DNA of 64,000 bases, taken from Pseudomonas taeanensis MS-3. GTDB taxonomy: Bacteria > Pseudomonadota > Gammaproteobacteria > Pseudomonadales > Pseudomonadaceae. The notes under the pieces were generated by a model that did not search any database, had not been told where the DNA came from, and saw only the letters and a list, made by a program, of their open reading frames with translations. Location: contig NZ_AWSQ01000001.1 of the NCBI RefSeq assembly GCF_000498575.2, positions 62,001-126,000 of the forward strand. The letters are read 5' to 3'. The position numbers and the translations under genes are program-made. Below are positions 19,060 through 28,066 of the stretch, piece after piece; position 1 is the first letter of the stretch; each line of letters begins with the position of its first letter.

Positions 19060-19953
19060 ATGCTCAACCAAGTGCGCGACCTCGACCTGCAACTGCTGCG
19101 GCTATTCGTGACCGTGGTGGAGAGCGGCGGCTTCAGTGCCGCCCAGGGTGAACTGGGGATCGGCCAGTCGACCATCAGTACGCAGATGGCCAAGCTGGAA
19201 ACGCGCCTGGGTTTTCGCCTGTGCGATCGTGGCAAGGCCGGGTTCCGTCTGACCCCCAAGGGCGAGCAGGTGCTGCTGGCCACGCACAAGCTGTTCGCCG
19301 CCCTCGAGACCTTCAAGGGCGAGGCCCAGGGCATGGCCGACAAACTGCTGGGCACCCTCAGCATCGGCCTCTCCGAAGCTCTGGATGAGCAGGTGCTGGC
19401 GCGAGTGGGCGCGGCCATCGGGCGCTTTCGCCAGCGCAACCAGGCGGTGCAGATAGAACTGCTCAGCGCCATGCCCGCCGAACTGGAGCGGCGCCTGCTA
19501 CAGGATCAATTGCACCTGGCCATCGGCTACTTCTCCGGCACCCAGGCCGCACTCGACTACCTGCCGCTATTCGAGGAGACACAAGCCCTGTACTGCGGCG
19601 CCGGCCATCGCTTATTCCAGCAGTCCGACGTGAGCCTGGAGCAGTTGCAGGGCGAGGACAGCGCGCATCACCCCTACCGCTTCATTCAACGCGACGAACC
19701 CTGGCAAAACACCGCCAGCACTGCGCACAGCGAACAGGTCGAAGGCACCCTGGCGTTTGTCCTGTCCGGCGCCCATATCGGCTACCTGCCCCAGCACATC
19801 GCCACACCCTGGGAAGCACGCGGCCTGCTGCGCGCGCTGTTGCCGGAACGGCTCGGCTTCAGCGTGCAGTTTTACCTGAGCAGCCATCGCGGCCGCCAAG
19901 CGAGCGAAGCGCAGCAGGCGTTTGTCGAGGACCTGCTCGGCGCCTTTGCCTGA
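19060..19953 (+). CDS. LysR-family transcriptional regulator
   Basis: 297 residues from ATG 19060 with GGAG 5 bp upstream; an in-frame ATG at 19045 is less well placed. The N-terminal winged helix has LQLLRLFVTVVESGGFSAA and GQSTISTQMAKLETRLGFRL. A periplasmic-binding-like effector domain follows (about residues 90-295). Divergent from the polyamine-type binding protein and speB genes, so it probably controls them, as is usual for LysR proteins; the effector is unknown. Confidence 0.88.
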   Translation: MLNQVRDLDLQLLRLFVTVVESGGFSAAQGELGIGQSTISTQMAKLETRLGFRLCDRGKAGFRLTPKGEQVLLATHKLFAALETFKGEAQGMADKLLGTLSIGLSEALDEQVLARVGAAIGRFRQRNQAVQIELLSAMPAELERRLLQDQLHLAIGYFSGTQAALDYLPLFEETQALYCGAGHRLFQQSDVSLEQLQGEDSAHHPYRFIQRDEPWQNTASTAHSEQVEGTLAFVLSGAHIGYLPQHIATPWEARGLLRALLPERLGFSVQFYLSSHRGRQASEAQQAFVEDLLGAFA

Positions 19954-20080
19954 GCAACTGTTTGATCGCTGTGTCGCGCCGACGATGGCGCACAACAACA
20001 GCCTCGACAGGTCTGCATTCAGCCCTACGACAGTGACCAATTCAGCCGCTGAATCGACACATTCAGCACTTTTCAAAACT

Positions 20081-20099
20081 AAACCGACCGGTCTAAATA
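20081..20099. promoter_or_regulatory. Candidate TetR operator
   Basis: AAACCGACCGGTCTAAAT contains the perfect 8-bp palindrome GACCGGTC (20086-20093) within ACCG/CGGT half-sites, common for TetR-family operators. It ends about 8 bp before the tetR ATG, consistent with autorepression. Confidence 0.5.
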
Positions 20100-20106
20100 C
20101 AGCACC

Positions 20107-20706
20107 ATGAATACCAAGAACCCCACCACCCGCGACAGACTGGTCGCCGCCATGGCCGACACCTTGCAACGCAAGGGGCTGCATGGCGCCGGCCTGAATG
20201 AACTACTGATCCAGGCGCAGGCGCCCAAGGGCAGCCTCTACCATCACTTTCCCGGCGGCAAAACGGAACTGGCCGTGGCGGCCATCGAACACATCGGCCG
20301 ACGCATCGACGGTTTCTTCGTGCAGCTGTTTCGCGAGCACGCGGATCCCCTGCAGGCCATGCAGCGTTGGCTGGACAACACCCTGCAGCAACTGGAAAGC
20401 AGCCGTTTCGAGCGCGGCTGCCCGCTGGCCACCGTGGCTCTGGAAAGCGGCCCGGAGGATGTCGAGATCCGCGCCGCCCTGGCCCGCTGCTTCGCCCGCC
20501 TGCGCCAGGCCCTGGCTGCCCAGCTGCAGGGGGTTGGCTTCACAGACGACAGTGCCGATGGTTTCGCCAACCTGTTCGTCTCGCTTTACGAAGGCGGTTT
20601 GCTGCAGGCCCGCGTGGCCGGCAATTGCGAGCCGCTGCGAACCGCCAGCGCAGCGCTTTTCCAGCTGATTCGCCATTACCCACGGGAACCCCGGCATGAC
20701 CAGTGA
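20107..20706 (+). CDS. TetR-family regulator, LmrA/YxaF type
   Basis: 199 residues. The N-terminal HTH reads GLNELLIQAQAPKGSLYHHFPGG, the usual TetR recognition pattern. The C-terminal domain (RGCPLATVALE, then FANLFVSLYEGGLLQARV) is of the LmrA/YxaF group. It overlaps the following hydrolase gene by 11 bp and appears to head a three-gene operon; a palindrome just upstream suggests autorepression. The inducer is not predictable. Confidence 0.88.
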   Translation: MNTKNPTTRDRLVAAMADTLQRKGLHGAGLNELLIQAQAPKGSLYHHFPGGKTELAVAAIEHIGRRIDGFFVQLFREHADPLQAMQRWLDNTLQQLESSRFERGCPLATVALESGPEDVEIRAALARCFARLRQALAAQLQGVGFTDDSADGFANLFVSLYEGGLLQARVAGNCEPLRTASAALFQLIRHYPREPRHDQ

Positions 20707-21583
20707 AACTCCGACCATTCACCGCGAAGAGCTACAACTCAAGGCCCATGATGGCTATCCGTTGTGCGCCACCCTGTACCACGCCCCGGCGCCCCGCGCG
20801 CGCCTGTTGATCGGTGGTGCCACCGGTGTACCGCAAGGTTTTTACCGGCGCTTTGCCGAATACGCCGCGCAGCGCGGCTACACCACCCTGAGCCTCGACT
20901 ACCGAGGCATCGGCCTGTCCAAACCGGCACAGTTGCGCGGCTTTGCCATGCAGTACCTGAACTGGGCGACTCACGACCTGGCCGCCGCCCTCGACCATCT
21001 GCATGGCGACGATCTGCCCACTTATATGGTTGGCCACTCTTTTGGCGGCCATGCCTTCGGTCTGCTGCCGGGGCACGAGCGGGTCTCCGGCTTCTACACC
21101 TTCGGCACCGGCGCCGGCTGGCACGGCTGGATGCCGCCGCTGGAACGGGTCCGCGTGCAGCTGATGTGGAACCTGATCGGTCCGCTGATCGTGTGGCACA
21201 AGGGCTACCTGGCCTGGAGCAAGCTGGGCATGGGCGAAGACCTGCCGCTGGGCGTGTACCAGCAGTGGAAGCGCTGGTGTCGTTACCCGCGCTACTTCTT
21301 CGACGATCCCGAACAAAGCCATCTGGCCGCATGCTTCGACAGCGTACGCACGCCGATCGTCGCCGCCAACACCCAGGACGACCTGTGGGCCCCGCCCGCC
21401 TCGCGCGATGCCTTCATGGCTGCTTACAGCGCCGCGCCCTATCAGGCTCGCACCATCGACTCCCAGGCCGAGGGCCTTGGCGCCGTCGGTCATATGGGCT
21501 ACTTCCGCAGCAGCGCTGCGCCACTGTGGGACGAAGCGCTCAACTGGTTCGCACAACTTCAAACCAACCGTCGCGCCGCCTGA
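20696..21583 (+). CDS. Alpha/beta hydrolase
   Basis: 295 residues. Nucleophile elbow GHSFGG, an early strand with ARLLIGGATGVPQGFY (oxyanion region) and a LSLDYRGIGLS motif are visible. The likely acid is in QDDLWAPP and the catalytic His in GAVGHMGYF. Cytoplasmic; no signal peptide. Resembles the esterase/YheT-like predicted hydrolases often controlled by TetR repressors. Overlaps tetR and is followed 18 bp later by a thioesterase, so the operon may handle an acyl ester or thioester; substrate unknown. Confidence 0.8.
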   Translation: MTSETPTIHREELQLKAHDGYPLCATLYHAPAPRARLLIGGATGVPQGFYRRFAEYAAQRGYTTLSLDYRGIGLSKPAQLRGFAMQYLNWATHDLAAALDHLHGDDLPTYMVGHSFGGHAFGLLPGHERVSGFYTFGTGAGWHGWMPPLERVRVQLMWNLIGPLIVWHKGYLAWSKLGMGEDLPLGVYQQWKRWCRYPRYFFDDPEQSHLAACFDSVRTPIVAANTQDDLWAPPASRDAFMAAYSAAPYQARTIDSQAEGLGAVGHMGYFRSSAAPLWDEALNWFAQLQTNRRAA

Positions 21584-21601
21584 GCGCCAGGGAGACCCTC
21601 G

Positions 21602-22033
21602 ATGAACCCACAACAGATGACCGGGCTGGAGCTCATGCAAGCCCTCGCCGCCGGCGACCTTGCCATGCCCAACATGGCCAAAACCATGCCCATGACCATG
21701 GAATCAGCAGAGGCCAACCGTGTGGTCTTCGCGGTTACCGCTGACGAGCGCCACTCCAATCCCATGGGCGGCGTGCACGGCGGCTTCGCCGCCACCGTGC
21801 TCGACTCGGTGACCGCCTGCGCCACCCATACCGTTCTGCCGGCCGGGGTGGGCTATGGCACCATCGAACTGAACGTGAAGATGTGCAAGGCCATCCCCTT
21901 CAACCGCACGCTGCGCGCCGAAGGCAAGGTGATCAATGTCAGCTCGCGGCTGGTCATATCCGAAGGCAGCATCCGCGACGAAGAGGGCACCCTCTATGCT
22001 TACGGCACCGCAACCTGCATGATTCTGCGCTGA
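21602..22033 (+). CDS. PaaI-type hotdog thioesterase
   Basis: 143 residues with the hotdog signature NPMGGVHGGFAATVLDSVTACA, which includes the helix-borne active-site region, then TIELNVKM and LYAYGTATCMI at the end. It probably hydrolyses an acyl- or aryl-CoA. Third gene of the tetR operon, 18 bp after the hydrolase, with GGGAG before the ATG. Confidence 0.86.
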   Translation: MNPQQMTGLELMQALAAGDLAMPNMAKTMPMTMESAEANRVVFAVTADERHSNPMGGVHGGFAATVLDSVTACATHTVLPAGVGYGTIELNVKMCKAIPFNRTLRAEGKVINVSSRLVISEGSIRDEEGTLYAYGTATCMILR

Positions 22034-22214
22034 GCGCCAGGCCAGGCGCCCAAAGCGCACCCTGGCGGATTCACGGGAAGCGACAACCCGTTGGCACTGT
22101 GTGCGGGACAGGCCCTCTGCTTACAGCAGCATCAGCCCGGTCTAAAGCACGTAGCCGAGCGCTGCACTATAGTTTCCAGCTCAGCCCTTTCATGGCACAT
22201 ACCTGGGAGTCAGC

Positions 22215-22775
22215 ATGAGCAAGGTCTACCGCGTCGCGGTGCTGGTCGGCAGCCTGCGCAAAGCCTCCATCAATCGCAAACTCGCCCTGGCGTTAGCCGA
22301 GCTGGCCCCGCCTTCGCTGAAACTGGAAATTGTCGAGATCGGTGCGCTGCCGCTGTACAACGAAGATATCGACATCGACCCGCCACCGGCGTCCTACCTC
22401 GACTTCCGCGCCAAGGTCAAAGCCGCCGAGGCGTTGCTGTTCGTCACCCCGGAGTACAACCGCTCGGTACCGGCGCCGATGAAAAATGCCATCGATGTCG
22501 GCTCGCGTCCCTATGGCCAGAGTGTCTTCAGCGGCAAGCCCGGCGCGGTGCTGACGGCCTCGCCAGGCGCGGTAGGTGGCTTCGGTGCCAACCACCACCT
22601 GCGTCAATCCATGGTGTTTCTCGATGTCGCGATGATGCAGCAACCGGAAGCCTACCTGGGTGGCGCCGGCAGCTTCTTCGAGGAAGCCGGCATGCTCGGC
22701 GATGGCATCAAACCCTTCCTGCAGAAATTCATCAGCGCCTATGCGGACTGGGTGGCGCAGCACACCCCCGATTGA
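22215..22775 (+). CDS. NADPH-dependent FMN reductase (ChrR/YieF-like)
   Basis: 186 residues, a flavodoxin-like quinone/FMN reductase. The phosphate-binding loop reads VGSLRKASINRKLA, the flavin contact segment LFVTPEYNRSVPAPMKNAIDVGSRP, and a conserved SPGAVGGFGANHHLRQ loop follows. Such enzymes reduce quinones, chromate or azo compounds and protect against oxidative stress. Preceded by a 181-bp non-coding gap, so it probably has its own promoter. Confidence 0.9.
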   Translation: MSKVYRVAVLVGSLRKASINRKLALALAELAPPSLKLEIVEIGALPLYNEDIDIDPPPASYLDFRAKVKAAEALLFVTPEYNRSVPAPMKNAIDVGSRPYGQSVFSGKPGAVLTASPGAVGGFGANHHLRQSMVFLDVAMMQQPEAYLGGAGSFFEEAGMLGDGIKPFLQKFISAYADWVAQHTPD

Positions 22776-22867
22776 CCGGTCAGGCACCTGGCTGGATTGC
22801 GTGGCGATCTCGCACATGGCAGCCAAGCTGATAGCCTATTTGCCTGACGGTTCTGGAGGGTTGGCAC

Positions 22868-23797
22868 ATGACCCCGACACAGGACGAAGACAGCTTCTGG
22901 AAGGAGACCAGCGAAGACAAACGGCAAGTCGACGACCTGTGCGCTGCCTTGCAACGGCGTGCGCAGTGCAACCAGCCGATGTCCGGCTTTCAACTGAAGA
23001 ACGCCGAACTGACAGGCATTGATCTGGTCAACCACGGCAGCCACCACGGCTATGTGCTGCACAACGCCGATCTGTATCGCGCCAATCTGCAGAGCGCCCA
23101 CCTGTTTGCCCTCGATCTGCGCGGCAGCTCGCTGATGAAGGCCGACCTGCGTCATGCCAACCTGCATTGCGCCGACCTGCGCGACTGCAACCTGCTCGGC
23201 ATTCGCCTGGAGGGTGCACGCCTGGACAACATCATCTGGGATCAGCAACTGCTGCAAGAGCGCCAAGGCCGCGCACTGCTGCATGACGGTAACAGCGCAG
23301 CCGCCATTCAACTCTTTCAGGAGGCCGAGGAGACCTATCGCAACCTGCGCCTGCACCTGGAAAAAGCCGGGCTGTTCGAACAAGCCGGGCTGTTCTTCCA
23401 CCGTGAGATGGTCATGCGCCGCCTGCAGATTCCGCGCTATTCGGCCAAACGTCTGTTGTCCTGGCTAGTCGACCTGTTCAGCGGGTACGGCGAGAAGCCG
23501 CTGAACGTGGTGCTGTTCTCTCTGGGCCTGATCGGTTTCTGCGGCCTGTTGTATTTTCTGGTCGGCGTACAGCAAGGTGACCGGCCCATGGGTATTGCCT
23601 TCGAGCACAGCCTAATGAGCAACCTGATGGACCTGCTCGGCTGCCTCTACTTCAGCGTGGTGACCTTCACCACCCTGGGCTATGGCGATATCAGCCCACA
23701 CGGCTTGGCCCGCCCGATTGCCGCCTTCGAGGCGTTTGTCGGCAGCTTCACCATGGCCTTGTTCGTGGTGGTATTCGTCAAGAAGATGACCCGCTAA
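22868..23797 (+). CDS. Pentapeptide-repeat potassium channel fusion
   Basis: 309 residues. Residues about 38-120 are pentapeptide repeats of the A(D/N)LxX type (ADLYRANLQSAHL, ADLRHANLHCADLRDCNL), forming a right-handed beta-helix. A helical linker follows (about 125-200). Next comes a two-TM ion-channel module: TM1 about 212-234, pore helix with selectivity filter TTLGYGD (268-274), TM2 about 285-305. The filter is that of a K+ channel. The cytosolic N-terminal beta-helix may gate it or act as a scaffold (inference). GGAGG precedes the ATG; strong terminator after the gene. Confidence 0.88.
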   Translation: MTPTQDEDSFWKETSEDKRQVDDLCAALQRRAQCNQPMSGFQLKNAELTGIDLVNHGSHHGYVLHNADLYRANLQSAHLFALDLRGSSLMKADLRHANLHCADLRDCNLLGIRLEGARLDNIIWDQQLLQERQGRALLHDGNSAAAIQLFQEAEETYRNLRLHLEKAGLFEQAGLFFHREMVMRRLQIPRYSAKRLLSWLVDLFSGYGEKPLNVVLFSLGLIGFCGLLYFLVGVQQGDRPMGIAFEHSLMSNLMDLLGCLYFSVVTFTTLGYGDISPHGLARPIAAFEAFVGSFTMALFVVVFVKKMTR

Positions 23798-23850
23798 GAC
23801 GCCGCTAAGACGCGCCTAGGAGTTAGGTTTGGGCGAGCGCCCAAAAAAGA

Positions 23851-23874
23851 AAACCCCGCTGTCGCGGGGCTTTT
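23851..23874 (+). terminator. Rho-independent terminator after the channel gene
   Basis: CCCCGC-TGTC-GCGGGG stem flanked by AAAA and CTTTT. The remaining sequence to 24140 (part of the 391-bp gap 23798-24188) holds nothing I can identify. Confidence 0.85.
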
Positions 23875-24144
23875 GCAGACTGAGTCCTGACATCCTTGAT
23901 CTGCGCCACCATCCTGGCGGCAATCCAGCGTATCCCTGTTGGCTAATCTGCGCTTCCTGCGCGACGTCCATGGGCAACAGATTACTCAGCCCTCTTAAGG
24001 ACTAACAGTGGTGATCAACGGCAGGCCCTGTAAGCCATAGCCTACATGGCAGCCCCCTGTGTATATCGGCCGCGTGCGCTGTCAATAGGCGGGCTAATCC
24101 ACCATGCATCGACCAAGCCACTGATCGAATTTGACACCCATACT

Positions 24145-24168
24145 AAAAACCCCGCATCGGCGGGGTTT
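24145..24168 (-). terminator. Rho-independent terminator of the first acyl-CoA dehydrogenase gene
   Basis: Read on the minus strand: AAACCCCGC-CGAT-GCGGGG stem followed by TTTTT; 20 bp past the stop codon at 24189. Confidence 0.85.
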
Positions 24169-24188
24169 CCAGTTCAGCACTCAGTCAC

Positions 24189-25982
24189 TCAGAACTGTGC
24201 GGCGTCCAGCAGGTACAGGCTTTCGCTGCCCGCCTTGACCGACGCACTCAGCGAATGAATGCGCGGCAGGATGCGCGCGAAGTAGAAGCGCGCGGTGCCC
24301 AGCTTGCTGGCGTAGAAGTCGTCCTGTGCCTCTTTGCCCAGTGCAGCCTTACCGATCGCGGCCCGAGCCATCAATGCCCACATGTACGCGTAAGCGGTGT
24401 AACCGAATACGTGCAGGTACTCGACCGAGGCCGCGCCGATTTCATTCGGATTGGACTTGGCGCGCTCCAACAGATCGGCGGTCATCTGCTCGAGGTTGGC
24501 GATGGCGGCTTTCAGCGGATCGGTGAACTCGCTCAAGCTGCTGTCGGCCGAATCGGTGAAGGCCTTGATCTCTTCGGCGAAGTGCTTGTAGAACGCGCCG
24601 CCGCTGCCAACCACCTTGCGCCCGACCAGGTCGAGTGCCTGGATACCGTTGGTGCCTTCGTAGATCTGGGTGATGCGGCAATCACGCACCAGCTGCTCCT
24701 GGCCCCATTCGCGAACGAAACCATGACCGCCGAACACTTGCTGACCGTGGATAGTGGTTTCCAGGCCGAGGTCGGTGAGAAACGCCTTGGCCACCGGCGT
24801 CAACAGCGCTACCAGTTCCTCGGCGCGCTTGCGGGTGGCCGGCTCTTCACTGAACTTGGCGGTGTCCAACTGCATGGCGACGTAGCTGGAGAAGGCACGT
24901 CCGCCTTCGTTCAACGCCTTCATGGTCAGCAGCATACGGCGTACGTCGGGGTGCACGATGATCGGGTCGGCGACTTTGTCCTTGGCCACAGGACCGGTCG
25001 GTGCCCTGCTCTGGATACGCTCGCGGGCGTATTCGATGGCGCTCTGGTAAGAGCGCTCGCCGGTCGCCAGACCTTGAATGCCGACGCCCAGACGCTCGTA
25101 GTTCATCATGGTGAACATCGCTGCCAAGCCACGGTTCGGCGCGTCGATGATGTAGCCGGTGGCGCCGTCGAAGTTCATCACGCAGGTGCTGGAGGCCTTG
25201 ATGCCCATCTTGTGCTCGATCGAGCCGCAGGACAGGGCGTTGTGTTCGCCCAGCGAGCCGTCGGCGTTGACCATGAACTTGGGCACCAGGAACAGCGAGA
25301 TGCCTTTCGGTCCCGCCGGGGCGTCCGGCAGTTTGGCCAGGACCAGATGAATGATGTTCTCGGTCAGGTCGTGTTCGCCGCCGGTGATGAATATCTTAGT
25401 GCCGCTGACCTTGTAGCTGCCGTCAGCCTGCGGCTCGGCCTTGGTGCGAATGATGCCCAGGTCGGTGCCGGCGTGCGGCTCGGTCAGGCACATGGAGCCG
25501 GCCCAAGTGCCGGCGTACATGTTGGGCAGGTACTTTTCCTTGAGCTCTTCGCTGGCGTGAGCGTTCAGCGACAGGCAGGCGCCGGCCGTGAGCATCGGAT
25601 ACAGGCCGAAGGACAGGTTGGCCGAGTTGACCATTTCCTCGACCTGCGCCGAGATCACCTTGGGCATGCCCATGCCACCGAACGATGGGTCGCCACCAAC
25701 GCCGACCCAGCCGCCTGCGGCATAGGTCTGATAGGCCTGGGGGAAACCGGCCGGGGTCTTCACCGCGCCATTGTCCCAGGAGCAACCTTCTTCGTCACCG
25801 CTGCGGTTCAGCGGCGCAACCACGCCCGCGGTCACCTTGCCGGCCTCTTCGAGAATGGCGTTGGCGGTCTCTTCGTCCACCACCTCGGCCAAAGCCGGCA
25901 GTTCGGCCCATAGCTTGGACACTTCAAACACTTCATTGAGTACGAAGCGCATATCACGCAGGGGAGCTTTGTAGTCAGCCAT
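24189..25982 (-). CDS. Acyl-CoA dehydrogenase (large FadE-like, paralogue 1)
   Basis: 597 residues, flavoenzyme of the first beta-oxidation step. Starts [18 protein letters not shown], the N-terminal block shared by all three paralogues here. Conserved acyl-CoA DH motifs: CLTEPHAGTDLGIIRT (flavin/substrate contact), KIFITGGEHDLTENI, and the C-terminal QVFGGHGFVREWGQEQLVRD-like FAD block followed by IYEGTNGIQALDL. About 200 residues longer than classical ACADs, with the extra C-terminal region of the ACADM/DUF5593-type class. Its positional equivalents in P. aeruginosa are PA0506-PA0508 (fadE1/fadE2 region, recalled). Own promoter and terminator. Confidence 0.93.
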   Translation of the reverse strand: MADYKAPLRDMRFVLNEVFEVSKLWAELPALAEVVDEETANAILEEAGKVTAGVVAPLNRSGDEEGCSWDNGAVKTPAGFPQAYQTYAAGGWVGVGGDPSFGGMGMPKVISAQVEEMVNSANLSFGLYPMLTAGACLSLNAHASEELKEKYLPNMYAGTWAGSMCLTEPHAGTDLGIIRTKAEPQADGSYKVSGTKIFITGGEHDLTENIIHLVLAKLPDAPAGPKGISLFLVPKFMVNADGSLGEHNALSCGSIEHKMGIKASSTCVMNFDGATGYIIDAPNRGLAAMFTMMNYERLGVGIQGLATGERSYQSAIEYARERIQSRAPTGPVAKDKVADPIIVHPDVRRMLLTMKALNEGGRAFSSYVAMQLDTAKFSEEPATRKRAEELVALLTPVAKAFLTDLGLETTIHGQQVFGGHGFVREWGQEQLVRDCRITQIYEGTNGIQALDLVGRKVVGSGGAFYKHFAEEIKAFTDSADSSLSEFTDPLKAAIANLEQMTADLLERAKSNPNEIGAASVEYLHVFGYTAYAYMWALMARAAIGKAALGKEAQDDFYASKLGTARFYFARILPRIHSLSASVKAGSESLYLLDAAQF

Positions 25983-26055
25983 GGGGAATCCTCGAACGAA
26001 CCAACGGGCTTGCAGTAGGGTTCGGAGTTTAACTCAACAACTTTTAAGACATATA

Positions 26056-26072
26056 GGGTCGTGTTATGACCC
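26056..26072. promoter_or_regulatory. Palindrome in the promoter region of acyl-CoA dehydrogenase 1
   Basis: GGGTC-N7-GACCC (26056-26072) lies 74-90 bp upstream of the ATG at 25982. Possible operator; no known binding motif recognised. Confidence 0.3.
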
Positions 26073-26108
26073 AATAGTCTAATCAGGTCGACCCGCCGGC
26101 CTCATGTA

Positions 26109-26132
26109 GAAGCCCGCCAAACGGCGGGCTTC
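26109..26132 (-). terminator. Hairpin terminator of acyl-CoA dehydrogenase 2
   Basis: Perfect stem GAAGCCCGCC / GGCGGGCTTC with a 4-nt loop, 20 bp after the stop. The T-tract on the minus strand is short (CTTCTAC), so termination may be weak. Confidence 0.65.
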
Positions 26133-26151
26133 CTGGAACCGCGACCATTCG

Positions 26152-27948
26152 TCAGAGCGCGAAGTGTTCGGCCGGCAAGCCCATCATGCAGGCGCTGCCG
26201 GCCTCGGCCGCAGCCAGGTGCGCGGCGGTACGCGGCAGCAGGCGCTTGAAATAGAACTCGCAGGTGGCCAGCTTGGCTTGGTAGAACGCCGCCTCACCGG
26301 CCCCCGCCGCCAGCTTGTCCTGCGCGACCAGTGCCATGCGCAACCAGAAGTAACCCAGAATGACGTAGCCGGAAAACATCAGGTAGTCCACCGAAGCGGC
26401 GCCGACCTCATCTGGATTGTTCATCGCCGCCAGGCCGATCTTCTGCGTCAGCTCGCCCCATTGCTGGTTCAGCGCCGCCAGCTGGCCTACATAACCTTTG
26501 AGTTGCGAATGCTCGGCCTGCGCCTGGCAGAACTTGTGGACGATTTTACTGAAGCCTTTCAGCAGCTTGCCCTGACTCCCCAGCACCTTGCGACCAAGCA
26601 GATCGAGCGCCTGGATGCCGTTGGTGCCCTCATAGATCGGCGCAATGCGGCAGTCGCGCACCAGCTGCTCCATGCCCCACTCGCGGATGAAACCGTGACC
26701 ACCGAATACCTGCATGCCATGGTTGGTCACCTCCAAGCCCGTCTCGGTCATGAAGGCTTTGCAGATCGGAGTGAGGAAGGCCAGCAGGTTTTCCGCCTCC
26801 TCGCGTTGTCCGGCGTCAGCACTCAGGTGGGCAATATCCAGCAGCTGTGCGGTGAAATAGGCCAGAGCTCGGTTGCCCTCGTTGAAAGCCTTCATGGTCA
26901 GCAGCATGCGGCGCACATCCGGGTGCACGATGATCGGGTCGGCCGGTTTGTCCGGCGCCTTGGGTCCGCTCAGGGCGCGCATCTGCAGACGCTCATTAGC
27001 GTATTTGATCGCCCCCTGAAAGCTGGTTTCGCCCAGGCACAGCCCCTGCATACCAGTGCCCAGGCGGGCATGATTCATCATGGTGAACATGCAGTTGAGG
27101 CCCTTGTTGGCCTCGCCGATCAGAAAACCCTTGGCGTTATCGAAGTTGATCACGCAGGTGGCCGAGGCCTTGATGCCCATCTTGTGCTCAATCGAGCCGC
27201 AGGACACGGCGTTACGCTCACCCGCCTCACCCTGCGCATCGGGCAGGAACTTCGGCACGATGAACAGGGAAATCCCCTTGGTCCCGGCCGGCGCATCGGG
27301 CAGCTTGGCCAGGACCAGGTGAACGATGTTCTCGCTCATGTCGTGCTCACCGGCCGAGATGAAGATCTTGCTGCCGGTGACGGCGTAGCTGCCATCCGCC
27401 TGGGGTACGGCGCGGGTCTTGATGATGCCCAGGTCAGTACCGCAATGCGCTTCGGTCAGGCACATGGTGCCGGTCCAGCGCCCTGCGGTCATGCGCGTCA
27501 GATAGGCCTGCTTCTGTTCTTGCGTGCCGTGAGCATGGATGGCGGACATGGCACCATGGGTCAGGCCTGGGTACATGCCCCATGAGGTGTTGCTGGCGCC
27601 GACCATTTCGCTGATCAGCAAGCCGAGCGAGTGCGGCAGCCCCTGACCACCGTAACTCGGGTCGGCGGCCAGGCCCATCCAGCCTCCTTCGGCGTACTGG
27701 GCGAAGGCTTCCTTGAAACCCCTGGGCGTGGTCACCACGCCGTTTTCGAACTGACACTCTTCCTCGTCACCGGAACGATTCAGCGGCGCCAGCACCTGCT
27801 CACAGAATTTAGCGCCTTCCTCAAGGATCGCGCCGACCATGTCCGGCGTCGCGTCGCTGGCACCGAGGGCGGCGTAGCTGCCGTGGAAGTCGAAGACATC
27901 GTCGATCAAGAAGCGCATGTCGCGCAGGGGGGCCTTGTACTCGGGCAT
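26152..27948 (-). CDS. Acyl-CoA dehydrogenase (large FadE-like, paralogue 2)
   Basis: 598 residues, starts MPEYKAPLRDMRFLIDDVFDF. Same domain order as its neighbours: N-terminal helical domain, beta domain with CLTEAHCGTDLGIIKT and [19 protein letters not shown], then the helical C-terminal domain with GMQVFGGHGFIREWG and [15 protein letters not shown]. Closer to paralogue 3 than to paralogue 1 in these blocks ([16 protein letters not shown]). Preceded by a 118-bp gap next to the diguanylate cyclase gene. Confidence 0.93.
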   Translation of the reverse strand: MPEYKAPLRDMRFLIDDVFDFHGSYAALGASDATPDMVGAILEEGAKFCEQVLAPLNRSGDEEECQFENGVVTTPRGFKEAFAQYAEGGWMGLAADPSYGGQGLPHSLGLLISEMVGASNTSWGMYPGLTHGAMSAIHAHGTQEQKQAYLTRMTAGRWTGTMCLTEAHCGTDLGIIKTRAVPQADGSYAVTGSKIFISAGEHDMSENIVHLVLAKLPDAPAGTKGISLFIVPKFLPDAQGEAGERNAVSCGSIEHKMGIKASATCVINFDNAKGFLIGEANKGLNCMFTMMNHARLGTGMQGLCLGETSFQGAIKYANERLQMRALSGPKAPDKPADPIIVHPDVRRMLLTMKAFNEGNRALAYFTAQLLDIAHLSADAGQREEAENLLAFLTPICKAFMTETGLEVTNHGMQVFGGHGFIREWGMEQLVRDCRIAPIYEGTNGIQALDLLGRKVLGSQGKLLKGFSKIVHKFCQAQAEHSQLKGYVGQLAALNQQWGELTQKIGLAAMNNPDEVGAASVDYLMFSGYVILGYFWLRMALVAQDKLAAGAGEAAFYQAKLATCEFYFKRLLPRTAAHLAAAEAGSACMMGLPAEHFAL

Positions 27949-28066
27949 GGTCGTTCTCCATCAGCAGGCGCGCAGGGCGCGGATTAATAGCCCCACGCTA
28001 CTGCTACTAGGCGCCCCAGAACAATCACAGTGCGAGCGCTGAATGCGCCGCCATAAATGGCTCGAC

